DNA from: Phocaeicola plebeius DSM 17135
GTDB taxonomy: Bacteria; Bacteroidota; Bacteroidia; Bacteroidales; Bacteroidaceae
Assembly: GCF_000187895.1 (NCBI RefSeq)
Contig: NZ_DS990126.1
Location: 59,013 to 123,012 of the forward strand
Length of the DNA stretch: 64,000 nucleotides
Direction of reading: 5' to 3'
Positions 6,922 to 14,753 of this stretch are shown here, piece after piece. A model generated the notes under the pieces. The model was not told where the DNA came from, searched no databases, and saw nothing but the letters and a program-made list of their open reading frames with translations. The translations under genes and the position numbers were made by a program. Each line of letters begins with the position of its first letter. Positions within the stretch are counted from its first letter, which is position 1.

Positions 6922-9072
6922 TCAAGCTTCAGCCAATACGAAATCCAGCTGTTTCTTAGCCAGGTTAGCACGGGCTACCTTAATCTTAATCGGGTCGCCG
7001 AGACTGAATTTCTGGTGGTGACGACGTCCAATGAGGCAGTAGTTCTTTTCGTCGAACTCATAGAAATCGTTGCCCAGGTCGCGCATGGCAATCATGCCCT
7101 CGCACTTGTTTTCGTTGATTTCCACGTAGAGTCCCCATTCTGTGACACCGGAAATTACACCATCGTACACTTCTCCGATACGTTCACCCATAAATTCCAC
7201 CTGTTTGTATTTCACGGATGCACGTTCTGCACTGGCTGCAGTCTGCTCCATTGCTGAACTGTGTTCGCAGAGAGTTTCATACTTGTCGGCTTGTGCGCTT
7301 CGTCCTCCTGCCAGGTAACGGGTAAGCAGACGGTGTACCATCAAGTCCGGATAACGGCGGATAGGAGAGGTGAAGTGCGTGTAGTAATCGAATGCCAGTC
7401 CGTAGTGTCCGATGTTATAAATCGAATAGCGTGCTTTCTGCATGGCGCGTAAAGACACTGTTTCTATCAGATTCTGTTCTTTCTTTCCTTCAATTTCGCC
7501 TAACAAGTGATTGATGGACTTGGATACTTCTGCTTTGCTACCTCCTGTGCGGATTTTGTAACCGAAGCGGGCGATAAACTGATTCAGGTTATCCAGCTTG
7601 TCGGGGTCGGGCAGGTCGTGGATACGATAAGGAAGTACCTTCGGTTTTTTGTTCTTAGGAACTTTTCCTACGTATTCTGCCACCGTCTTGTTGGCTAACA
7701 GCATGAATTCTTCAATCAGCTTGTTGGCTTCTTTAGACACCTTGAAGTATACGCTGAGCGGTTTACCCGTCTCGTCAATTTCAAATTTTACCTCACAGCG
7801 GTCAAAGTTGATAGAGCCGGCGGCCATTCGTTTTTCTCGCAGAATCTGTGCCAGACGATTCAGTTGAAGCACCTCTTCCTTGTAGTCACCTTCTCCTGTT
7901 TCAATGATTTGCTGTGCTTCTTCATACGTGAACCGACGGTTGGATTTGATTACCGTATGGCGGATGCGGTAGTTCTTCACTTCCGCCTTTTCATTCATTT
8001 CGAAAATGACAGAGTAAGCCAGCTTTTCTTCATCAGGACGCAGGGAGCAGATAAAGTTACACAGACGTTCTGGCAGCATCGGGATGGTGCGGTCTACCAG
8101 GTAGACAGAAGTCGCACGTTTGGCCGCTTCCTTGTCGATGATGCTTCCTTCTTTTATATAGTGGGATACGTCCGCAATATGCACACCTACTTCCCATAAT
8201 CCGGGTTTCAGGGTGCGGATGGACAACGCATCGTCAAAGTCTTTGGCATCTTTCGGGTCGATGGTGAACGTCACGACATCGCGGAAATCTTCGCGTTCGG
8301 CATAATCTTCCGGCGTGATGTCGGCCGACAGTTTCTCTGCTGCAGCTTCTACTGCCTGCGGATATACGTACGGCAATCCGTATTCAGCCAGAATAGCGTG
8401 CATTTCAGTGGTGTTGTCACCCGCTTTTCCGAGGATGTCGATCACTTCGCCAAACGGATTTTTTGCTTCTTCCGGCCATTCGGTAATGCGGACAATAGCC
8501 TTATCGCCGTTCTTTCCGCCTTTCAGCTTGTCTTTCGGGATAAAGATGTCGTTAGCCAGAGTACTGGTTTCCGTCAGCAGGAAGGCATAATTCTTGCTGA
8601 CTTTCAATACGCCGACAAAGGTTTCGTTGGCATGCTCCAGAATTTCGATTACCTGTGCTTCCAGCTGATGCTTTTTACGTTTGGCACACAAGGCAACTTT
8701 CACCTTGTCATTGTTCATTGCATGAGCAGAGTTACGTTCCGCAATGAAAATGGGTTCTCCTCCCTCTTCAGGGATAAACGAGTTCTTTCCATTGCTTTTA
8801 CGTACGAAGGTACCGGTCAGAATCTGTCCTTTGTCATTGATTTTATAGCGCCCTTTTTCGATTTCAATCAGAAAGTTGTCTTCCAACATTTCTTCCACTA
8901 CATCGATGCAGAGCATTTTTCCCGGATGGGTTGTAAGTTTTAGAGCTTGGAACAACTGCTTGAGGCTGAATGCTTCATTCGGCTTTGTACGGAAATAGTT
9001 GAGCAGTATCTCTACGAGCTCTTTTTTCTTCAGGTGCTTTCCGCCTTTCTTTTCTTTTTTCTTTTTAGCCAT
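6922..9072 (-). CDS. rnr: Ribonuclease R
   Basis: Processive 3'-to-5' exoribonuclease of the RNB (RNase II) family that degrades structured RNA. The order in the 716 aa product is: lysine-rich start (MAKKKKEKKGG), a helical wing-type N-terminal domain (about 15-80), cold-shock domains (about 80-235), the RNB catalytic domain with TIDPKDAKDFDDA (acidic residues binding Mg2+, around 275), the FTSPIRRYPDLMVHRLL signature, and an S1 domain (about 635-710). The tail after S1 is short, unlike the lysine-rich tail of E. coli RNase R; here the basic patch is at the N-terminus. The start ATG at 9072 is preceded by an AT-rich leader containing a small hairpin. Confidence 0.96.
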   Translation of the reverse strand: MAKKKKEKKGGKHLKKKELVEILLNYFRTKPNEAFSLKQLFQALKLTTHPGKMLCIDVVEEMLEDNFLIEIEKGRYKINDKGQILTGTFVRKSNGKNSFIPEEGGEPIFIAERNSAHAMNNDKVKVALCAKRKKHQLEAQVIEILEHANETFVGVLKVSKNYAFLLTETSTLANDIFIPKDKLKGGKNGDKAIVRITEWPEEAKNPFGEVIDILGKAGDNTTEMHAILAEYGLPYVYPQAVEAAAEKLSADITPEDYAEREDFRDVVTFTIDPKDAKDFDDALSIRTLKPGLWEVGVHIADVSHYIKEGSIIDKEAAKRATSVYLVDRTIPMLPERLCNFICSLRPDEEKLAYSVIFEMNEKAEVKNYRIRHTVIKSNRRFTYEEAQQIIETGEGDYKEEVLQLNRLAQILREKRMAAGSINFDRCEVKFEIDETGKPLSVYFKVSKEANKLIEEFMLLANKTVAEYVGKVPKNKKPKVLPYRIHDLPDPDKLDNLNQFIARFGYKIRTGGSKAEVSKSINHLLGEIEGKKEQNLIETVSLRAMQKARYSIYNIGHYGLAFDYYTHFTSPIRRYPDLMVHRLLTRYLAGGRSAQADKYETLCEHSSAMEQTAASAERASVKYKQVEFMGERIGEVYDGVISGVTEWGLYVEINENKCEGMIAMRDLGNDFYEFDEKNYCLIGRRHHQKFSLGDPIKIKVARANLAKKQLDFVLAEA

Positions 9073-9089
9073 GTTGTTTTGTTTTAAAT

Positions 9090-9108
9090 CAACAGCTCTC
9101 TGCTGTTG
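9090..9108 (-). other. Small hairpin in the rnr 5' leader
   Basis: CAACAG and CTGTTG form a 6-bp stem with a 7-base loop, centred about 27 bp upstream of the rnr start. It might affect translation, but no mechanism is visible. Confidence 0.35.
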
Positions 9109-9186
9109 GTAAGATTATCTTTATACAAAGAAAGTGATTTCCGGGGAATAAACGTGGTTTTTTCTGTTAAGATGCTGAAAAACTAT

Positions 9187-9194
9187 TATCTTTG
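9187..9194 (+). promoter_or_regulatory. -7 box of the CDF transporter promoter
   Basis: TATCTTTG matches TAnnTTTG and lies 26 bp before the ATG at 9221. The -33 box is weak (TTTC at 9161, 22 bp spacing). Confidence 0.55.
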
Positions 9195-9220
9195 CCACAT
9201 TCTTTTTACAAAAGTAAGAT

Positions 9221-10123
9221 ATGAATGAGATTGGAACATCCGTTCGTGAACGTGAGATTTACAAGGTAACCCTGGTGGGTAGTCTGGTCAATATTCTGCT
9301 GGTGGCCTGTAAGTTTGCGGCAGGCTTCTGGGGTAAGAGTGCGGCGATGATTGCCGATGCGGTGCACTCCTTGTCGGATTTGATAACGGACTTGATTGTC
9401 ATCGTGTTTGTGCGTATTTCCAGCAAACCGGAAGATAAGGGACATGACTACGGACATGGAAAGTATGAAACACTGGCTACGCTGTTGATTGGAGCGGCTT
9501 TGCTGGCTGTAGGCGTAGGAATTTGCTGGAGTGGAATAGAATCAATCATCAGTTTTGCAAAAGGAGAGGCATTACAGTCGCCCGGCTGGATTGCACTGGC
9601 TGCTGCCATTGTATCCGTAGTATCGAAAGAAATCTTGTTTCATTACACCCGTCTGGTGGGAAAACGCTGTAATAGTCCGGCCGTGATAGCCAATGCTTGG
9701 CATCACCGCAGCGATGCATTTTCTTCTATCGGTACGGCCGTAGGTATTGGAGGAGCTATCCTGTTGGGAGAAAGCTGGCGTGTGCTCGACCCTCTGGCGG
9801 CAGTGATTGTCAGTTTCTTTATTGTGCAGGTGGCCGTGAAGCAGCTGAAGGCTTGTATTGATGAATTATTGGAACGCTCGTTGCCCGATGATATAGAGCA
9901 GGAAATTACGCAGACGGTATTGTCACTGGACGGTGTGTCGCAGCCGCATCATTTGCGTACCCGCCGTATTGGAAGTCATTATGCAATAGACATGCACGTG
10001 CGGATGGACGGAAGTATCTCGCTGCATGAGGCACATGAAAAGGCTACTGCCATTGAGCAAAAGTTGCGGGATACTTTTGGAGAGGATACCTACATCAGTA
10101 TCCATGTAGAACCGGAAAAATAA
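9221..10123 (+). CDS. Cation diffusion facilitator (CDF) family metal exporter
   Basis: Inner-membrane divalent-metal/proton antiporter of the FieF/MamM type. The 300 aa product has six predicted helices. Metal-site motifs are HSLSD in helix 2 (IADAVHSLSDLITD, about residues 45-58), the GHGKYE loop (about 85) and HHRSD in helix 5 (about 166-170), followed by a cytosolic C-terminal domain with HLRTRRIGSHYAIDMH (about 245-262). The metal (Zn, Fe, Co or Cd) cannot be read from the sequence alone. The SDR gene starts 4 bp after the stop, so the two are probably one transcript with the PAP2 gene. Confidence 0.93.
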   Translation: MNEIGTSVREREIYKVTLVGSLVNILLVACKFAAGFWGKSAAMIADAVHSLSDLITDLIVIVFVRISSKPEDKGHDYGHGKYETLATLLIGAALLAVGVGICWSGIESIISFAKGEALQSPGWIALAAAIVSVVSKEILFHYTRLVGKRCNSPAVIANAWHHRSDAFSSIGTAVGIGGAILLGESWRVLDPLAAVIVSFFIVQVAVKQLKACIDELLERSLPDDIEQEITQTVLSLDGVSQPHHLRTRRIGSHYAIDMHVRMDGSISLHEAHEKATAIEQKLRDTFGEDTYISIHVEPEK

Positions 10124-10127
10124 GTTT

Positions 10128-11138
10128 ATGGAGAAAAAAATATTAGTTACCGGTGCCAGTGGGTTCATCGGGAGCTTTTTGGTGGAAGGTGCGCTGGAGC
10201 GTGGCATGCAGGTGTGGGCCGGTGTGCGGAAGAGCAGCAGCCGGAAATATTTGCAGGATTCACGTATCCATTTTGCTGTACTGGATTTTACTGACTCCGA
10301 CCGTCTGGCCAGTCAGTTGGAGGAACAGAAACGCCAGCATGGGAAATGGGATTACATTATTCATTGTGCAGGGGTGACCAAATGCCTGGACAAGGCCGAT
10401 TTTGAAATCGGGAATTACTGGGCTACCCGACATTTTATTGAGACGCTGAAGCGATTAGACATGCTTCCGGTGAACTTTATTTACATAAGTTCGTTAAGTA
10501 TATTTGGACCGATTCGGGAAAAAGACTATTCATCTATTTGCGAAACGGATATTCCCCGGCCTAATACGGCGTATGGACTGAGTAAACTGCATACCGAGGA
10601 ATATTTGAAATCCCTCACCAATTTCCCGTATGTGATTTTCCGTCCGACGGGAGTTTACGGTCCACGGGAACGCGATTATTTCCTGATGGCGAAGTCCGTG
10701 CAGCAGCATGTGGATTTTGCAGCAGGTTTCAAACGTCAGGATATTACGTTTGTGTTTGTGAAGGACTTGGTACAGGCCATTTATCTGGCTATTGAAAAAA
10801 ATGTCACAGGCCGCGCTTATTTTGTGAGCGACGGAAAGGTATACAGTAGTCATACGTTTTCCGACTTGATTCGGAAGGAATTGGGAAATCCGTGGATGCT
10901 TCGTTTCGTCTGTCCGTTGTTTCTTTTGAAAGCCATTTCCTTTGTGGCAGAGAATGTAGGACGAATACTCCGTAAGACGAGTACATTGAACTGTGATAAA
11001 TACCGTATTATGAAACAGCGCAACTGGCGGTGCGACATCTCACCGCTGGAAAAGGAATTAGGATATGTTCCCGAATATCCGTTGGAAAGAGGAGTAAAAG
11101 AAATCATTGCCTGGTATAAAAAAGAAGGATGGCTATAG
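10128..11138 (+). CDS. NAD(P)-dependent epimerase/dehydratase-like SDR
   Basis: An extended short-chain dehydrogenase/reductase of 336 aa. A Rossmann nucleotide-binding motif TGASGFIG lies at residues 8-15, and the catalytic Y-x3-K is in YGLSK (about residues 147-151), with IFRPTGVYGPRE just after. There is no signal peptide or membrane helix. It overlaps the following PAP2 gene by 10 bp and follows the CDF gene by 4 bp, so it is in an operon. An SDR tightly linked to a PAP2 lipid phosphatase/phosphotransferase suggests lipid metabolism. In Bacteroides a reductase of broadly this kind makes sphinganine from 3-ketosphinganine, but a nucleotide-sugar substrate is equally possible from the fold. 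Confidence 0.85.
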   Translation: MEKKILVTGASGFIGSFLVEGALERGMQVWAGVRKSSSRKYLQDSRIHFAVLDFTDSDRLASQLEEQKRQHGKWDYIIHCAGVTKCLDKADFEIGNYWATRHFIETLKRLDMLPVNFIYISSLSIFGPIREKDYSSICETDIPRPNTAYGLSKLHTEEYLKSLTNFPYVIFRPTGVYGPRERDYFLMAKSVQQHVDFAAGFKRQDITFVFVKDLVQAIYLAIEKNVTGRAYFVSDGKVYSSHTFSDLIRKELGNPWMLRFVCPLFLLKAISFVAENVGRILRKTSTLNCDKYRIMKQRNWRCDISPLEKELGYVPEYPLERGVKEIIAWYKKEGWL

Positions 11139-12109
11139 AACTGAAGTTATTTGAACGAGTAGAAAGTGGAAAGGGCTTGTTTGCAGTAGAAAGCATTAGC
11201 TTGATTTATAATGCACTGACCACTATTTTGATTTTGCTTTTGTATCCCCGGATGGATCATCCCGGGATGATGTTGTTGGAGCGTCTGGGTATTGTGGTCC
11301 TGACGTTTGTTCTGATATATTTGTATCAGGTATTTCCCTGCCGCTTGACAGCTTTTATCCGTATGGTCGTGCAAATGTCGCTGTTGGCATATTGGTATCC
11401 GGATACGTTTGAATTTAACCGCTTGTTCCCGAACCTGGATTACGTGTTTGCTTCTGCCGAACAGGCTATTTTTCATTGCCAGCCTTCGGTGGAATTTAGT
11501 AAACTGTGTCCTTCCATGTGGTTCAGTGAGCCTTTCAATATGGGGTATTTCTTTTATTATCCCATGATGCTGATTGTGGTGGTATATTATTTCCTGACCC
11601 GTTTTGAATGGTTTGAGAAAATTTGCTTCGTACTGGTCACTTCTTTCTTCATTTACTATTTGTTTTACATTCTGGTGCCGGTGGCCGGACCGCAATTCTA
11701 TTTCCCTGCCATTGGAATGGATAAAGTAAACGCTTGTGATTTTCCGGCAATAGGAGATTATTTTAATGACAATACTTTCTTGCTTCCTGGCCCGGGATAT
11801 GAACACGGATTCTTCTATAATCTGGTCGAAGCTTCACAGGAAGTAGGTGAACGTCCTACGGCTGCTTTTCCCAGCTCACATGTGGGAATCTCTACGATTG
11901 TGATGATTATGGCCTGGCGTGTGAACCGAAAATTGGCCTACATTCTGTTCCCATTCTATGTACTGCTGTGCTGTGCCACAGTGTATATTCAGGCGCACTA
12001 CCTGATTGATTCGCTGGTAGGACTTATTACCGCTTTCTTCGTCTATCAGCTGGCCACGCTGATGTATAAGCGCTGGTTTATTTCTCCGGTCTTTAAACGG
12101 ATGTATTAA
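11129..12109 (+). CDS. PAP2-superfamily membrane protein (phosphatase or phosphotransferase)
   Basis: A 326 aa integral membrane protein with six or more predicted helices. The PAP2 signature is visible as RPTAAFPSSHVGIS (about residues 239-252; PSSH with the catalytic histidine) and HYLIDSLVG (about 289-297; second histidine plus aspartate). These residues act on a lipid phosphate at the outer face of the inner membrane. The family includes phosphatidate and polyprenyl-diphosphate phosphatases and inositol-phosphoceramide synthases; the sequence does not decide between them. Its start overlaps the end of the SDR gene (ATG at 11129, SDR stop at 11138), indicating translational coupling. Confidence 0.85.
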   Translation: MAIELKLFERVESGKGLFAVESISLIYNALTTILILLLYPRMDHPGMMLLERLGIVVLTFVLIYLYQVFPCRLTAFIRMVVQMSLLAYWYPDTFEFNRLFPNLDYVFASAEQAIFHCQPSVEFSKLCPSMWFSEPFNMGYFFYYPMMLIVVVYYFLTRFEWFEKICFVLVTSFFIYYLFYILVPVAGPQFYFPAIGMDKVNACDFPAIGDYFNDNTFLLPGPGYEHGFFYNLVEASQEVGERPTAAFPSSHVGISTIVMIMAWRVNRKLAYILFPFYVLLCCATVYIQAHYLIDSLVGLITAFFVYQLATLMYKRWFISPVFKRMY

Positions 12110-12114
12110 AAAAA

Positions 12115-12138
12115 TCGGTAAGGATTATTCCTTACCGA
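12115..12138 (-). terminator. Terminator overlapping the dusB stop codon
   Basis: TCGGTAAGGA and TCCTTACCGA form a perfect 10-bp stem with a 4-base loop. On the minus strand it is followed by seven T residues. The stem includes the dusB stop codon (12125-12127) and the last codons. It separates the convergent PAP2 and dusB genes, which are only 15 bp apart. Confidence 0.8.
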
Positions 12139-13111
12139 AAGTAGCTTCTATATGGTCTAATATACCATTCAGTTCATTTAATGTTTCTGCGCGAAGCATG
12201 GCAATGCGTGTGTCCTTGAAATTAGGAATCCCTTTGAAGAGTGGGGATGCGGCTAAGTGACGGCGTACGTGCAGGATACCTCTGCGTTCATCCAGCAGGT
12301 TTACGCTGTCGAGCACTTCCTGACGCAATACATCCATCCGCCATTTGAAAGAAAGAGGTGGCAACTCTTCACCTGTTTCCAGATAATGTTTTACTTCCTT
12401 GAAAATCCAGGGACGTCCGAAACTGGCTCGTCCAATCATGATGGCATCTACTCCATATTGTTCAAAACACTCTTTGGCACGTTGTGGAGTAGTGATGTCA
12501 CCGTTCCCGATAATGGGAATACGCATTCTCGGATTTTTCTTGACTTCTCCAATCAGAGTCCAGTCGGCTTCACCGGTATACATCTGTGCACGGGTACGTC
12601 CGTGGATGGTCAGGGCTTCAATTCCGCAGTCCTGTAATTGTTCCGCCAGTTCTACGATAATCTTGTGTTCTGCATCCCATCCTAAACGAGTTTTCACGGT
12701 AACCGGAATCTTTACGGCATCTACTACCGCACGGGTTATTTCGAGCATCTTAGGTACGTTCTGCAGCATGCCGGAGCCAGCACCTTTTCCTGCCACCCGC
12801 TTCACCGGGCAACCGAAGTTCAGGTCTAATATATCAGGCTTGGCCTGTTCTACGATGCGGGCTGCTTCCACCATGGTATCCGTATCCTTTCCATAAATCT
12901 GGATGGCTACCGGACGTTCCTTTTCACTGATGTTCAGTTTCAGCATGGTCTTCCCTACCGAACGAATCAGGGCATCGCTCGATACGAATTCCGTGTACAC
13001 CATGTCGGCACCAAACTGCTTGCACATCAGGCGGAATGCAGGGTCAGTGACGTCTTCCATCGGTGCCAGTAATACTGGCTTTTCTCCTAAATCTATGTTT
13101 CTAATTTTCAT
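12125..13111 (-). CDS. dusB: tRNA-dihydrouridine synthase
   Basis: FMN-dependent enzyme that reduces uridine to dihydrouridine in the D-loop of tRNA. The 328 aa product carries LLAPMEDVTDPAFRL (FMN site), NFGCPVKRV with the catalytic cysteine, KTRLGW, HGRTRAQMY and MIGRASFGRPW. Start: an ORF runs back to 13195, but the promoter -7 box TACCTTTG (minus, 13137-13130) lies inside that extension, and MKIRNIDLGEKPVLLAPMED from ATG 13111 matches Dus N-termini. It is divergent from the U32 gene, with overlapping promoters. The B subfamily assignment is by general resemblance. Confidence 0.93.
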   Translation of the reverse strand: MKIRNIDLGEKPVLLAPMEDVTDPAFRLMCKQFGADMVYTEFVSSDALIRSVGKTMLKLNISEKERPVAIQIYGKDTDTMVEAARIVEQAKPDILDLNFGCPVKRVAGKGAGSGMLQNVPKMLEITRAVVDAVKIPVTVKTRLGWDAEHKIIVELAEQLQDCGIEALTIHGRTRAQMYTGEADWTLIGEVKKNPRMRIPIIGNGDITTPQRAKECFEQYGVDAIMIGRASFGRPWIFKEVKHYLETGEELPPLSFKWRMDVLRQEVLDSVNLLDERRGILHVRRHLAASPLFKGIPNFKDTRIAMLRAETLNELNGILDHIEATFGKE

Positions 13112-13129
13112 TGCCTTGATATTGTCGCG

Positions 13130-13161
13130 CAAAGGTAGTGAAATTTTATTATATCCTGAAA
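13130..13161 (-). promoter_or_regulatory. Promoter of dusB
   Basis: On the minus strand TTTC (13161-13158), 20 bp, TACCTTTG (13137-13130) lies 18 bp before the ATG at 13111. It overlaps the promoter reading the other way. Confidence 0.7.
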
Positions 13162-13175
13162 AAACGCTACCTTTG
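13144..13175 (+). promoter_or_regulatory. Promoter of the U32 peptidase gene
   Basis: TTTT (13144-13147), 20 bp, TACCTTTG (13168-13175) lies 24 bp before the ATG at 13200. Its -33 region overlaps that of dusB on the opposite strand. Confidence 0.7.
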
Positions 13176-13199
13176 CACCGTAATATTACAATCACGGAA

Positions 13200-14471
13200 A
13201 TGAGTTATACAATCAAAGACTTTGAAATCATGGCACCCGTGGGCTCACGCGAGTCATTGGCGGCTGCCCTTCATGCCGGAGCCGATTCCATTTATTTCGG
13301 CATTGAAAGCTTGAACATGCGTGCGCGTTCGGCGAGCACTTTTACTATAGACGATTTGCGTGAAATCGCCAAGATATGCGATGAACATGGAGTAAAGAGT
13401 TACCTGACCATTAACACCATTATTTACGACGAGGATATTACCTTGATGCGTAAAATAGTGGATGCGGCAAAAGAGGCAGGTATCAGTGCGGTCATTGCGG
13501 CCGATGTGGCAGTAATGGCTTATTGTAATGAAGTGGGACAGGAGGTACACCTTTCTACTCAGTTGAACATCAGTAACGCAGAAGCATTGAAATTTTATTC
13601 ACGTTTTGCCGATGTGGTGGTACTGGCGCGTGAACTGAACCTGAAACAGGTCCGTAAGATTTACGATGCCATTCAGGAGCAGCAAATCAAGGGTCCGATG
13701 GGTGAATTGGTTCGTATCGAAATGTTCTGCCACGGAGCTTTGTGTATGGCCGTTTCCGGAAAGTGCTATCTGAGCCTGAACGAGCTGAATGCTTCGGCCA
13801 ATCGCGGAGCTTGCATGCAGGTATGCCGTCGTGCGTATACGGTAAAGGATAAGGAAAGTGACATTGAACTGGAAGTGGATAACCAGTACATCATGTCGCC
13901 GAAAGACTTGAAGACCATTCATTTTATGGACGAGATGATTGAAGCGGGTGTACGGGTATTCAAGATTGAAGGTCGTGCCCGTGGTCCTGAGTATGTACGT
14001 ACAGTAGTAGAATGCTACAAGGAAGCTATTCAGTCGTACATTGACGGTACATTCTCCGATGAAAAGGTGGCCAACTGGGATGAACGTCTGAAGACAGTAT
14101 TCAATCGTGGTTTCTGGAACGGCTATTATTTAGGACAGCGTTTGGGTGAATGGAGCAAGAACTACGGTTCGGAAGCGACGGAGCGTAAGGTATATGCCGG
14201 ACGTGGAATCAAGTACTTCTCTAATATTGGAGTAGCTGAATTCCTGATTGAAGCCTCAGAAATTAAAGTCGGCGATAAACTGTTGATTACCGGTCCTACT
14301 ACCGGTGCCATGTATGTCACCTTGGATGAGGCTCGTGTAGACTTGAAGCCGGTGGATGTGGTGAAGAAAGGTGTGCACGTGTCATTTAAAGTGCCCGACC
14401 GTATCCGGCCCAGCGATCGTTTGTACCGCATGGTGCCCGCCGAAGAATTGAAGGCAAAACGGAAAGAGTAA
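13200..14471 (+). CDS. U32-family peptidase-like protein (TrhP/YegQ type)
   Basis: Member of the collagenase-like U32 peptidase family, 423 aa. The U32 signature is complete: EMFCHGALCMAVSGKC followed by YLS (about residues 179-198), and the N-terminus MAPVGSRESLAAAL and VFKIEGRARGPEYV are typical. Several U32 members (E. coli TrhP/YegQ, B. subtilis homologues) are needed for hydroxylation of uridine 34 in tRNA rather than for proteolysis, and the length fits that group. The partner dusB, divergent from the same promoter region, is also a tRNA modification gene. Start: the ORF is open back to 12903, but the promoter at 13168 and the family N-terminus fix the start at 13200. Confidence 0.9.
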   Translation: MSYTIKDFEIMAPVGSRESLAAALHAGADSIYFGIESLNMRARSASTFTIDDLREIAKICDEHGVKSYLTINTIIYDEDITLMRKIVDAAKEAGISAVIAADVAVMAYCNEVGQEVHLSTQLNISNAEALKFYSRFADVVVLARELNLKQVRKIYDAIQEQQIKGPMGELVRIEMFCHGALCMAVSGKCYLSLNELNASANRGACMQVCRRAYTVKDKESDIELEVDNQYIMSPKDLKTIHFMDEMIEAGVRVFKIEGRARGPEYVRTVVECYKEAIQSYIDGTFSDEKVANWDERLKTVFNRGFWNGYYLGQRLGEWSKNYGSEATERKVYAGRGIKYFSNIGVAEFLIEASEIKVGDKLLITGPTTGAMYVTLDEARVDLKPVDVVKKGVHVSFKVPDRIRPSDRLYRMVPAEELKAKRKE

Positions 14472-14495
14472 ATTTATTTGAAGAATAGCGATAGT

Positions 14496-14539
14496 ATCCT
14501 GTCAGGGCTTCTAAAAAGGAGCCTTGACAGGATTTTTTT
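14496..14539 (+). terminator. Rho-independent terminator of the U32 gene
   Basis: A 14-bp stem with one G-U pair (ATCCTGTCAGGGCT with AGCCTTGACAGGAT) is followed by seven T residues, 24 bp after the stop. Confidence 0.92.
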
Positions 14540-14570
14540 ATGAGAATAGAATATAAACACCTCGGTTAAT

Positions 14571-14671
14571 TACTTGTTGAAATACTTGTGAATATAATTG
14601 TTGATATCCTAATCTTTCATTGATTATCAGTGTGATATGTGAATTAACAGGTTGTGAATTACTTGTGAATA
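14571..14671. repeat. Iterated TTGTGAAT motif upstream of the DUF3843-like gene
   Basis: The 12-mer TACTTGTGAATA occurs at 14583-14594 and 14660-14671. A near copy (TACTTGTTGAAA) abuts the first at 14571, and shorter relatives TGTGAATTA lie at about 14638 and 14653. This is the AT-rich region between the terminator at 14539 and the promoter at 14718. It could be an operator array; no regulator is identified. Confidence 0.45.
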
Positions 14672-14694
14672 ATAAATAAGTCCCTTTGGGATAG

Positions 14695-14725
14695 CTTGCT
14701 TGTTCTCATAATTATTTTACATTTG
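14695..14725 (+). promoter_or_regulatory. Promoter of the DUF3843-like gene
   Basis: CTTG (14695-14698), 19 bp, TACATTTG (14718-14725) lies 28 bp before the ATG at 14754. Confidence 0.65.
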
Positions 14726-14753
14726 CACTCCAGAACTTAAAATCTCATGTAAT

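Noticed and set aside
12903..13199. N-terminal extension of the U32 gene in frame
   Set aside because: It overlaps dusB antisense and contains the promoter at 13168; the family N-terminus begins at 13200.
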